From: Piper betle
Taxonomy: Eukaryota > Streptophyta > Magnoliopsida > Piperales > Piperaceae
Direction: 5' to 3'
NCBI GenBank assembly: GCA_033002965.1
Contig: JAURVB010012391.1
Span: 1-64,000 of the forward strand
DNA: 64,000 bases
Under the pieces are notes generated by a model. That model did no database searches and was not told the DNA's origin. It saw only the letters and a program-made list of their open reading frames with translations. Positions 13,201-24,732 of this stretch are shown one piece after another (position 1 is the first letter of the stretch; the number at the start of each line of letters is the position of its first letter). A program made the position numbers and the translations under genes.

Positions 13201-13541
13201 AAAAGGCTCTATTTATAGAGAAGACTAAATGTGACTAATTACTAGCACTACCTATGGATGTTTGCTTGTGATTGGTTGGTGTTAGAATAAATATGTCATT
13301 TAAAAGATTTTTAGTTATCCTTAAGATTTTATTTTTATTTTATCTAAAATTTATTTAAAAAATCTCAAATAAATCTTGTTTGTTATGTCCAATGGCAAAT
13401 CTATAAATAGTTGGACTTATCCAAGATTGCTCCAACGCCCACACATTTCTAATTTTGCCAATTAAAGGTTATATCTTCCAAGTTTGACTAATGTGGGCTA
13501 TATCTTCAAAGCTCCATAATGTTTAAAATAATTACCATCGG

Positions 13542-13800
13542 TTGTTCCTTCATTAATCACAAATTAAAGGTTTATTTGATTTAATTGATTACATTTTGTC
13601 TTGACATCATATTTATATTGAACAGAGTTCATACAATATTTTAAAATAATGTAAATCATAAATTTATCAATGCCAAGTATTAAAAGGGTAGGTAACATAC
13701 GTTAATTTGTATAAAATTTTATTTGCTTAATTTAAAAAATAATATAAATGAATTCAAGTTACTTTGGAGTCGACTCCGAGTCAACTCTACTCTGTGGCGT
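13542..13800. repeat. Dispersed direct repeat, copy 2
   Basis: This is the second copy of the block at 9063-9303, same orientation, about 4.48 kb downstream. Scattered substitutions and small indels separate the two. It ends in a stretch with ggagtcgactccgagtcaac. Confidence 0.75.
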
Positions 13801-14744
13801 ACCAAGTAGATTCCGATTCTAGAGTTTTTGAATAATGATTTTTACCTTCCCGAAAAGGTAGATATTGTGCCCGGCAAATGTGAACTTATTATGTACCTAA
13901 ACGGATAAAGTCAAAAAAATTGAGACTTTTTAAGTATCAATTAGATTAGATTACAAGGCATGGTTAATAAGGGAGGAACTATTAATTAACTCATACTAAA
14001 ACAAACAATTCTCAAGGGTTTGAACTAGTAACTTATAGTGCAACACTTACCAAGTTTTGTGCATTGCGGAACAATTGCACAATGTGTCTTCCAATAAATT
14101 AGAATCTCGATTGAAGAAACCGACCCTCAAATACTAACTTCAAAAGAAATCCTACCGGACATTAAATATTATATTAACCAATATTGCGTCCCCATCAATA
14201 CATACACTAGTCCATAGCCCGACTATATACGTCCTATCTAATTAGAAATATACTCCTGAGATTAGATTCTCACCGGATTCGGAGATAGATTGTAATAATT
14301 TTTTTATTTTAAGTTATATTTTAATAAATTGAATGTCTTACTTTTAATTCGAACTCGAGTTTTAATAGCACGAATTTTATCAACAACAAGATTTGATGCA
14401 TAAATATACAAAAATAATTGACAAATTATAATATGGTAGAATATATCAAAACAATATCCAATTAGGTCTGCATAACATTGCTTTATTATTTTCTTTATTT
14501 TAAAATAAAGACCAAAAACTTACCCAGTTAAACCTGTTGAAATGATAACAAGAATTCAAAAAAAGATCATTGTTGGCAAAATAGGTGTTTAACAAAATGA
14601 AGACAAAAAAATAAGTGAAAGTGTAAGAGAACGGAATCATGAAAGAAATATATTATCAACTATTTAGGAAGAATAAGCTCCTAGGTTTTAACATGTTGAA
14701 AAAATCAGTCAATTTTGAGTGTAATCGACTGATTTAAATCAGAT
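13801..14744. other. Intergenic AT-rich DNA
   Basis: I see no gene, RNA or defined element here. Confidence 0.4.
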
Positions 14745-15235
14745 AGGAATGATTCCACTTTTAAAAAATATGTAAATCGGTCATGATAAAAATCAGTCCG
14801 TGTATCATCCGTTTCAGAGGGCCACACGGGACAGGGTGGTGAAGGCAACCGGCGACCGGCGACCGGGGGTGGGTGGGCGGATAAGGCTGGGGTGGCGGCA
14901 CCGGCGATCAGCGAGAGAGAATTAGAGAGAAAGACATATTCGATGGCATTGTCGTAATTAAAAATTGACTCGATTCTAACTCATGTAAAAAATAGTAACT
15001 AACTCTAAATAATTTTAAAAAATCCAAAAAATATTAAAAAATACTATAAAATATAATACAGACAATAACATTAAAACGATATATTTAATAACTAATAACC
15101 CATCGATTTTTACCAATTCAAGTAAACTGGTTTTTGTCCCATTTTTAATGAATTGGTCTGGTTCAATGACTCCTTTCCGATCTAATTCAATCCGATTCTA
15201 ATTATTGTAACCGTGGGTTTTAAGACTAATAATGT
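14745..15235. mobile_element. hAT/MITE-like relic with GC patch
   Basis: A GC-rich patch (14815-14915) is followed by a ttgactcgattctaactc module and an AT-rich tail. The tail ends in ccgattctaattattgtaac, similar to the right end of the 39537-40443 element in reverse complement. Flanking ends are eroded and no clean target duplication was found. Confidence 0.4.
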
Positions 15236-17936
15236 ACTAGGAGTAATAATTTAGCCAGAACTTAAGCTAAAGACGTTTCATATTTGTTGATTCGATGCCT
15301 TACTTAACGATCTAATTGGAAGCATGATCAAATTAGATAGTGTAAAAAATAATCCCGTTAAACTTGGCCCATGAATTTAATAAATTCTTAGCCCATAAGT
15401 TAGTATATTGCCCCACCAACTTAGCATTTGTTTTACCATGAAAAATAAAGCCCACTTAACTGAGCCCATCTAAACACACTCTAGGAAAATTGTCCATATA
15501 TAACATCTCCCCATGGCCCATATAAACCAGCATATATGCTATTCACTTTTTATGGAGAATTTTGCAGTAACCAAAGTTGAGTCAGACAATGAGTGAAGGG
15601 GAAATATACATTGTTTGTGAGGCATCCTTTCAAAATTCAGGAAACCCTATTTTTATCCACTCTCTCTTGTGAGCATGTAGGATTTGATTTGATCTAGGAA
15701 TTAGTAATCCTTATAAATATGGCTAATCAATCGGTCAGTTTGGCTAAAATCAAATCGAATTACAAACAAATTACTAAAATTACTTTATTTACTAACCGAT
15801 AAAATATGAAGCATGAATGATAACTGAATAGAATAAACTGAATTAGAACAAACATCAACTAAGTTGATCGAATTTAAAATCTTTTTTTTTCTCAATTCTC
15901 TCTCTCTCTCCCTTGTCTCTCTTTCAATGTGTGCGATCATCTTAGATTTAAGTCCATGTACCCATTTTATAAAATTGTTAATGACAATGAACATTCCTAT
16001 CAATACAATTAAACATGTCTTCTAGCATTATTTTTTTTAACCTAACTTTTGTTTGCTTTAGTGCTAATAACCTCTATTTTATTATCCACCCGCTGTTCTA
16101 CATTGAAACAAGAAGAGGCAATCTCAATATATATAATTATCATGAATCCAACCTAAATAACTATGAGTTATATCAAGATGCTCAACCAGGACGTGTTAGA
16201 TGTTGGTAAGAACATTTGGCATTCTCGGACTTGTTTAGTACATACCTAAGGAATCATACATAATCTTATTTTCATTTGCTCTTGTAAGTTCTCTTCCCAA
16301 GCCACTAGCAAATTCTATAAATTATCACTAATGAGGGGCTTTATTTTTCTGGGCTACTACTAATAAGCTTGAGAGTATTATGTGCAGCACGAGTAGATCA
16401 ATGGCTACACTGTGCGGCAACAATTAAATTTTCTAACGTATGTCAGTTTTTTTGTTTAATTGTAGAGAACGTTTCGCGTCAATCTAAGTAATTTTAACAA
16501 AAATATAATTTCTAAATTATTAGTAATAATTACATTTATTCACAAAATCTAAAAGCTTACTTTAAGAGTTGTAGATACGGGAAAACTACTTAGAGACTAA
16601 TTTTATCCTAAATTATATTACAAGCAAGAAATTCCACCATCCAGATCCTTCGAAACTAAACAAAATTAAGTTATTAACGCAAACAATCTCACACACATCC
16701 ACACAAAAAAAGAGCACTAGCCACATTTCTAAATTTTACAACATGGGCAACAAACCATTACACTATAGGGTGGTTCATTTGAACAGTGTTCATAGTCACC
16801 AATGAAAATGGAAGAGAAAAACAAGGTAATTCTTAAGATTTTGCGAACTAAAAAATTCTAACAATTAGCGGAATTGAAGAGAAAAGCAAGGTAATTGTCA
16901 AGAGATTGAAATGTTATGTATAGATGTTTAAACAATAACAATTGTCACAAAATATCAAAGTGTACTTAAAGTTTTTGTATGTGAACATTAAATTTGGTAA
17001 ACTGTTTTTTACTAGAAAAGGGTGTAAATTTTTTAATATTACTTGATGGTGGAAAATTCAGTCAAAATTATCAAAAAAAGAAAAATTTTATTATAATACT
17101 AAACTTCTCTCTTATTTAAAAAATAATTTCTTTTTTTTAAAAAATAAACAAAACCGGTGGCTACCAATCAGATCTGTTTATCTCCAACCAGATCTTATTG
17201 GCCCATAGCCTGATCCGGCAAATAGATTTGGCCACGACAAAATCCAGCCGGAGGCGGCCAACCTCTTGCTAAAGCATGGTTGTCGGTGATTAGATTATAT
17301 TTTTTAAAAAAGTTAAATCAAAACCATTTAGAAATATTATAGTCCATTTATAATATTATTTTGATAATTATATTAAATTTTCTGGCTGAATAGTAATATC
17401 AAAAAAATTCTCCTTTGATAAAAAACTCTTTCAAAAAAAGGGGACCCAAGCGTTGACTTTTTACACGACACATACATCAATCTTCTAACGTTACATGATA
17501 CGGCTTGCTTGAAAAAAAAACCAAAGCAAAAACGTTACACGATGCATAAACAAGTCTACCAGAGTCACCAATCACCAAGCATAAGAAGTCAACAAACGAG
17601 ACGTTTATCCGGGGATCCCACATGCCCATCATCATGTGCATTAATAACAGTTCAGAACTGATTGCTACAATATCAAATCCTATTGATCAGATTAAACAAA
17701 ATAAAAAAACCCAAATGATAATTTTTTTAAAAAAAAAGCCATCAATCTTTTCATAAAAATAAACAAATCACAAGGAGGAAGGATGCCAAGACAAGTCCAA
17801 GTACATATGGCGTCAAATCATCTTCCTAGACATCCACATTTCGCTGGACTTGGTGCTCACCATCATTTCTACCCACCCCACTTTTCTACTGGAACCAACA
17901 CATTACACTTTGTAGCCTTGTAACCCAACCAGCACT
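15236..17936. other. Intergenic AT-rich DNA
   Basis: There is no supported gene. A CT-repeat run (ctctctctctctc, about 15897-15911) and numerous short frames without conserved motifs are present. The last few hundred bases are probably the 3' UTR and downstream region of the bHLH gene. Confidence 0.4.
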
Positions 17937-20900
17937 CTATGGCTTGGACACAGACGCTGCGTCCTTGGCCGACGTCTCTGCACAACCATTGCTAGCAATG
18001 GCAGACTGGACAGTTAAAACAGATATGCTCGGTGACGGCGGGGCATCGGCGCCGCCTCCTTTGCCCGTCCCGAGCAGTGGGTTGGGACTCCTTGTGGCCG
18101 ACGAGATTGCAGAGGCTAAGGAAATGGGCATGAGGCAGAGACCCTTGCCTTGTAGATATTGCATGGCTGAGCCCATGTCTTCTTCCATGAGCTTGGCAAC
18201 TTGGTGCTCCGTCACCGTTAAGCTATCAGTTCCTGGTGTGGATTGTGTCCCATTCCTACCTCTTCCAAGTCCACCTGCTGCCTGTAGCAACTTGCCAACC
18301 AACACCACAAAGAGAATAAAGAAACCCATTAATGGTGGAGAGTTTACGGACTAAGAATTGTTTAAGCATCTACACTATGTATTCTAGAAATATATGATAT
18401 GACCTAACAAAACCTGCAAGTCTGGTAGCTCGGAATGGGGATTGTGGAGAACACGTCAGTGACTAAGACAGTTGGAATGAGAAACTTCCAAGAAACAATA
18501 AATTGACGAGCAGGTAAACAAAAGCCAAGACATGAGATTCTAAGGGATAGTGGGTGTGGACTGGGGAGTTAGTTATTTTATATAAATTAAAAACTAATTA
18601 ATTTTTTTAATATTCTCGAATTTTCTATCCCAAGCCCGAAGGGGAGAGCGGTACCATATGCGAACATCAAAGCACTTGTCATTTATAATCTGATTGGATA
18701 ATAGTTTAGGATCTATGTTCCAAATACATAAAAATACCAATTGAAAAAAAAAACAAAAATAAAAAATTAGCTATTATTTTTTACAATTACCCATAAAATT
18801 ATTAAAATTATCAATATAAAAAATCATCAATAATTTTTTACCTGGGATGAATTATCGGCGACGAGAGGGGCAACAGCAGCAGCACCACCAAGCCTGCTCA
18901 TGCTCAGGACCTGAACATAGCCCCGACAAGGAATGAGCAAGTTCATTATCTTAATCCTGATTTTCAGATCAATCATGTACTCAGAACTCGGTGGTCTTTA
19001 TCTCTTCTCATCAAAGAATTTTATATGTATGGACCGACGTCGAGTTACAGTTTTTTGGGTAATGTCGACCAAATAAACAAGAGTAGCATTCAATAATTGA
19101 AGGGAGTAGGTAAATGCATGCCTTGACTTGGAGTTGGAGGAATTTCACGTAATCAATGATCTCGTCCAACATCGATGCCTTGTCCGTCTACAAATTTCAC
19201 AAACTCACTCAGAATTCCCTTTGGAACAAGTGAAAACAACATTAAAATAAAATATTAAAAAATTTACTATATATATATATATAGTAAATGTGTATCAACT
19301 ATGGTAAGTAGTAGAGTAAAAATAATAAAATTCACCTTAATGCCCTCAATTTTTGACACTTTAGATAGCAAAGGAAGAAGTTTGCAAATGTTTTCGGTAT
19401 CATAATTTAGGCCCAGTCACATTTAAAAATCTATATTAATAGAAAACGCACCTAAATCCATACGTCCCTAATCATTTATAATTTTTCCTTCTCCTAATTC
19501 ATAACATATAACAATAATATATTAAAGAATTTATTTTATTACAGCTAGTGATCTACTAGTTGTTTTAGGAAGCCGAATCTAGTTTTATTTTGTCTTTAAT
19601 AAAATAACTAACTCAAATATTTAATATATTTTCCTTATATTATTTATAAATTTACCCTACTCTAATTCAAGGTAAAACTAATAAAAAAATAATTAAATAA
19701 ATTAAAAATAGAGCTCATATTTAAAACGACAATCATGGTTGATGATATTGAAAAATCAGACATGAGTTAGAGTATTGCCAATACAAATCATAGAGGTAAA
19801 TGTTTTTCTTATTTATTTTTGCGTGATGTTACTAATTTCCATTCAACAAAATTAACACGAATAATAGTAAATACCAAATCATACTTTTAATTGAAATAGG
19901 TTCACAAAATTCAAAAAAAAAATTCTTAAAATGCTAAAAAAATCATAATAATTTTGGACAAAGTTGGGAACACACCTTGTTGGCATTGGGCACCAGCTCC
20001 TGCAGGGCCTTCATTCTCTCAGCAATTCGCTCCCTCCTCAACTGCGTCCCCCCCCCACATCAAACCAAACCAAACCCCACAAAATGTGAATCACAACCGC
20101 CAAATCACAAAATATCAGACCAAAACAATCAAAACTCAAAAAACAATTCCCCATTTCTTTTCCTTTATTTTTGCAAGACTCCAATCAATTTTTGTATGCA
20201 AGAAAATAATAAACACAAATGTGTGTTGAAACTCACCCTTTCCGCAATGCTATGGGGATCAGTGGCCTGCCCTCTCCTCGCCCTCACCCTCTGCCGCGGC
20301 GCACCGCCATTTCCGCCGCCGCTGGCCTGGGGCTGGCTCGCCGGGGTATTGAAGGTCGGCGACCCCATGGAACCATTCTATAACATTTAGCATCAATCAA
20401 AACCTTTTAAATTTTGCCAGTTTTTATAATCACGGTATTTTTCCAAAATGCTAATAAATTATACACACTTGGTGTTGCTGTGATTGATTGCTCGCCATTT
20501 GGGGAGGCTGAGAGAGTGATGATCCATTGAACCCATCGTAAGGGCCTTGCATATCTCCTCCCTACCCAATTAGAAAAGTATTTTTCAAATTATTATACAT
20601 ATTTTAATTCGGAATAATTTTTGGAGAAAAAAAATGATTCGGAGAACTAATAATACTAGACTGTGAGATCGGAATGATCCGTCGCCTTCGACGGCGGTCA
20701 AGGGCAGCGGAGCAAGGCCCGACTGGCCGCCGCCGCCGGCGAGCATATGCTGGGATAGGAGCTTGGGGAGGGGGCGCCGGAGATCTGGTGCAGGCGGAGG
20801 CGGGAGGCGAGGAGGGCGGACTCGTCGTAGGCGGCCCCGCCGGGTTCGTCGAAAGGGAGGGAGTTGAAGAGGTGCTTCGCAACGGCGTCGGGGGCTGCGG

Positions 20901-21059
20901 ACGCTGCCCAGGAAGGGTAAGTGGAGAGCATTTGGTCGAAGAAGTCGTCGTGGGGGCGGCGGGCGGGGGGTGGTCGTAGGTGATGGGCGGGTCATGGTCG
21001 CCGTTGTCGAGGTCGATCATGGACGCCATTCCCTGCAACTCCTCACTGCCTGGCTGCAT
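17937..21059 (-). CDS. LRL: LRL/RHL1-type bHLH transcription factor, 7 exons, two frameshifts in exon 1
   Basis: This is a DNA-binding regulator of bHLH subfamily XI (LRL; rice RHL1), whose members act in the nucleus and control root-hair growth. Exons: 21059-20657, 20561-20469, 20377-20237, 20041-19976, 19187-19122, 18910-18842, 18281-17937. All introns are phase 0. The start MQPGSEELQ matches the family. Exon 1 encodes DDFFDQML and the [11 protein letters not shown] box. Exons 3-5 hold [14 protein letters not shown] and the helix-loop-helix with the H-E-R DNA-contact triad (H208, E212, R216). Exon 6 holds VLSMSRLGG and exon 7 [18 protein letters not shown]. Exon 1 changes frame twice. Each change is explained by one missing base in a C run (near 20957 and 20773), giving about 394 aa if corrected. 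The fifth intron starts with GC. Exon 1 is far GC-richer than the rest. Confidence 0.88.
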
Positions 21060-21458
21060 ACTCTCTTGTGATTGATTCTTTGTCTTTGGGATGATTTGTA
21101 GTTAGAAGTAGAAGACGTGTCCGAAATTTAAGGAGATGGGATATGAAGAGAATTGTGGATTTAAGAAGATGTTTTGATGAGATGGGCTCTCCAACTCAGG
21201 GGAGACTAATAAATGGGAAAAGGTGGAGGAAGAGTTAAAAATGTGGAAATGCTTTAAAATGTGTGTAATGGGATGCCGCGGCAGCAGGTGGCGTGGTCGG
21301 CGCCGTCGTGGGCAAGAGGTCCGGTTCGGGTAGGTCAGGCAAGTAATCATGCTTCTAAATATGAAAAAATGAATGAGTCGCTAGATTTGAACCAACGGCT
21401 CTCATTCAGCAACGTATGGTGCGCTGCAAAAACTTGCAGCGTACCATAATATATATAT

Positions 21459-22279
21459 GAGAGCCGATTTCCTGCGCCAGAGGCAGGAAATCGGCTCTCT
21501 GCGCCACAATGATCTAGGCCGTCCGATTACAAGGACGGCCAGATTTATTAATTTTTTTTAAAAATTTTAATTTGATCTGGACCGTCCGATTAGAAGGACG
21601 GTCCAAATCATATGGAGGGGCGGAGGCGGAGCGCCGCCGCCGTGGCAGGGGAGGGTGGCCGACCCTTTGCCCCGAGCGCCCGCCACGGCCCCCGCCCCCG
21701 GCCCCGGCGCCCGCCACGGCCAGATACGGGCGGGCAGCCACGGCCAGATCTGGCCGCCGCCGACCAGATCCGGCCGCCGCCGGCCAGATCCGGCCGCGAC
21801 AGGCCGGACTTGGCCGTCGCCCGACCAGATCTGGCCGGGGGACGGCCAGGTCCGGCCTGTCGAGGCCAGATCTGGCCGGCGGTGGCCAGATCTGGCCGCG
21901 ATTGCCCGCCCGCATCTGGCGGCGGCCAGATCTGGGTGCGGCGCTGCTCCGCCGCGTTGTCGCCCCTCCCCGGCCGCCACCCTTTCGCGAGGCTCCCCTC
22001 CACCCACCACGCCGCCCTCGCCCCGCCTCGCCCACCCAGCCCGGCCGGCCGCGGCCGGATCCCAGACGCCGCAGCCCCCTTCTCCTCCGCCCACCCACGC
22101 CGCCCTCGCCCTGCCTCGCCCACCCCCGCCCGGCCGGCCGCCGCCCTCCCCCTTCTCCTCCGCCCACCCACGCCGCCCTCGCCCCGCTTCGCCCACCGCT
22201 ATCATAATCGGATGACCCAGATTATCCTGGCGCGGTAAGGGTTTCCTGCCTCTTGCACAGGAAACCTTTAACGCACTAG
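21459..22279. mobile_element. (TA)n-bounded inverted-repeat element T1 with terminal hairpins
   Basis: The unit lies between a short (AT) tract (21449-21458) and a long one (22280-22335). Its ends are imperfect inverted repeats of roughly 85 bp. Both contain a TTTCCTG...CAGGAAA hairpin, a GCGCCA block and a TCCGATTA block. The left hairpin is perfect: 17-bp arms at 21459-21475 and 21483-21499 with a 7-base loop. Next come hairpins of ggccgtcc/ggacggcc type. The interior (21612-22200) is extremely GC-rich, with repeated CCAGATCTGG palindromes and three tandem copies of a cgccgccctcgccc block. Long frames in all phases there are composition artefacts. It sits 400 bp upstream of the bHLH start codon. 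Confidence 0.65.
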
Positions 22280-22288
22280 ATATATATT

Positions 22289-22335
<47 letters not shown>
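22280..22335. repeat. (AT)n microsatellite
   Basis: A nearly pure AT tract, interrupted once, borders the right end of element T1. Confidence 0.95.
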
Positions 22336-22337
<2 letters not shown>

Positions 22338-22779
22338 CACAAGTTTAATCTTGCGTTATATATAAGATTCGTCCATTCTAATTTTTTTTTCAAAAGTTTG
22401 AATTAAATTAAATTCTCTTTATAACTGATGTAAATTTTCCTAAAATATAAGTAATTTAAAATCCAAGTTTTGGATGGAAATAAAGAATGAAAGATTGAGG
22501 ATTATTTCTTCCAAATAGCTGATGGCATTTTTTTTTTCAAGGAGGCCATGGTTGACATAAACGTAAATTGATACAATTGGATGTAATCTAATGGTTAATA
22601 ATATATATTAAGAATATATAAAATTTAATACTAATAATAATAATATATATAAGCGTATCTAGCCTTTGTCCATTTTTATTATTTGAATTTGTTTGAATTG
22701 TAAGTACTTTCTTCGCATTTTTACTTAATAGTTTGAAATAGGCTATTAAAAAACAAAATTTTTCTTTTACGGCGGTGGA

Positions 22780-22880
22780 AAACCTTTTCACAACAATTTT
22801 ATTAAGAAAACACTAGAAAATGAGAAAAAGTGAGAAAAACCTTTTTACAACAATTTTATTAAGAAAACACTAGAAAATGA
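22780..22880. repeat. 60-bp-period tandem duplication
   Basis: The block caacaattttattaagaaaa followed by cactagaaaatga occurs twice, 60 bp apart, in otherwise featureless AT-rich DNA. Confidence 0.8.
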
Positions 22881-24680
22881 AAAAAATTAAAATTGAGAAT
22901 GATGTTATGCAATTTTTTTTTGTTTCTAATAAAATATATGCAAGAAAAAAATAGAAAAATGAATTTATTTTTCTTTCTCGCATCCAATTTTTTATTTTCT
23001 CTTTTGTTTTTTTTCTTTTGTAGATTATAGGTTAATTTTCTTGCTGGGACTTGGGCTTCCATTAAATACCTCGGCAAGCTTAGGACTTTCATTTAACGCC
23101 AATTCACAGGCTTTATATCACCCACGCATGTTGCTGTAATTTTAAAATTGATTTACCATTCCTTACAAATTGATCACAATTTTACCCATATTTGAGTTTT
23201 TTTACTACATAATAATCCGCAAATTTTAGAATTGAAATAAGTACCCTTAGAAATACGATGCGACAATTTGTCTCTTATAAGTACCTTTCAACTCTGTCCA
23301 CCGTTTAAATCACACGGCTGTAATTTTTTATATAAAGAAAATTGCTTTTGCCAATCAACCGTCGTTAGTATAATCTAACTATTAAAATTAAATTTAATCC
23401 AATCATGCCTAATATACTAAACCTAACCTTACTCAAGTTTAAATTAAGGGTTAATTCTATTCTATGTAGTGTTACTTTTTTGTGGGAAATATTTACTGGC
23501 AAAAGGATCCTCCTTCTGTAAGTGACAGCTCAATAAAAGTTAATTACTACTTGTCAACAAAGATGGTACTACTTCTCTTAATCTATTGGGCCTACTTTAT
23601 TATATGTCTTAATCCATATCAATAATACTTTGTGATTGACTTTATTTGATTCCCTGTAAAAATCTTGCAGGGATTTATGATTTAGCATGCTAAATATTTG
23701 AAGCTAGTATTATTTATAAATTTGTTAAATTAAGTTTAACAAAAATTAAATTTTCATTTCATCTTATATTATTTAATGTTATAGTTTAAAAACTCGAAAT
23801 TTGAACTCAACTCGGCATCTTATGAAGTGGAGTCAACTTCCAACCAACTCGGAGTCATTTTTATTAAATTTATAATTATATAAATTATATATATATATAT
23901 ATATATATAATTAGTATATGTTGGTCTTTTGACACTTAACATTAATAAATACATGGCATACATTTCCTAAAAATATTGATTTAGCTAATCTAAAAAAATA
24001 GCATGTTTTGATAACTTTAATTACTAATCGGTCAGTATGAAGTAATCCATGGAGCTTAACTCAATAAGCCACAAATTCGAGTCGACTCGGACGAGTTTTG
24101 AAGTAAAAATTAAGTTTTGAAATTTTGTTTAATATATGTATTTTTTGGAATTAATTAGGAGTTGCCTTAACAAAAAAATGTGGGATTTTCTACAACTCAA
24201 TGAGTAGAAAAATATAGTAAAATTGCAAGACATAGTCTTGTAGGAAAAGGACTAGTTGGGAATATTTTTGTATGTTTTCATTTAAGCAAACAGATAAAAA
24301 TTAATTAATATATTTCTACCCTTATTAATTAAAAAAGAAATTTAATATAGGTCTCTAATTAAAAGTAGGAGATTTAACAAATCAAAATGCAAATTAATAA
24401 TAACAATAATAAATCAAATTATTATAATTTATCTTCTCATTTAATTAAGATATATTTTCAAAGTGAGTCAGAATTTATATATAATATATTAAATTATTAA
24501 AATTCATCCCATTATTTATGAAAGTATATCTATAAAATTAAAATTTATCTGGAGTATAAGTCGTGCATAATACAGCATCTTGCCTAATTTACTTCAAAAG
24601 TTAAAGAAAAAATTGAATTTGAGTGAGAGGTTGGCAGCGGTGTGATTTTTTTTGTGTATACAAGTAAGTGTGTGTGTGTG

Positions 24681-24732
<52 letters not shown>

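Noticed and set aside
21514..22238. Long overlapping open frames on both strands (up to 217 codons)
   Set aside because: They occur in all phases of a GC-rich repeat where stop codons are rare; composition is Arg/Pro/Gly/Ala-rich with no domain.
22276..22279. CTAG after a hairpin at the right end of T1, suggesting a Helitron 3' end inserted at AT
   Set aside because: The opposite end lacks the TC start, and both ends align as inverted repeats with the same hairpin, which fits a terminal-inverted-repeat element better.
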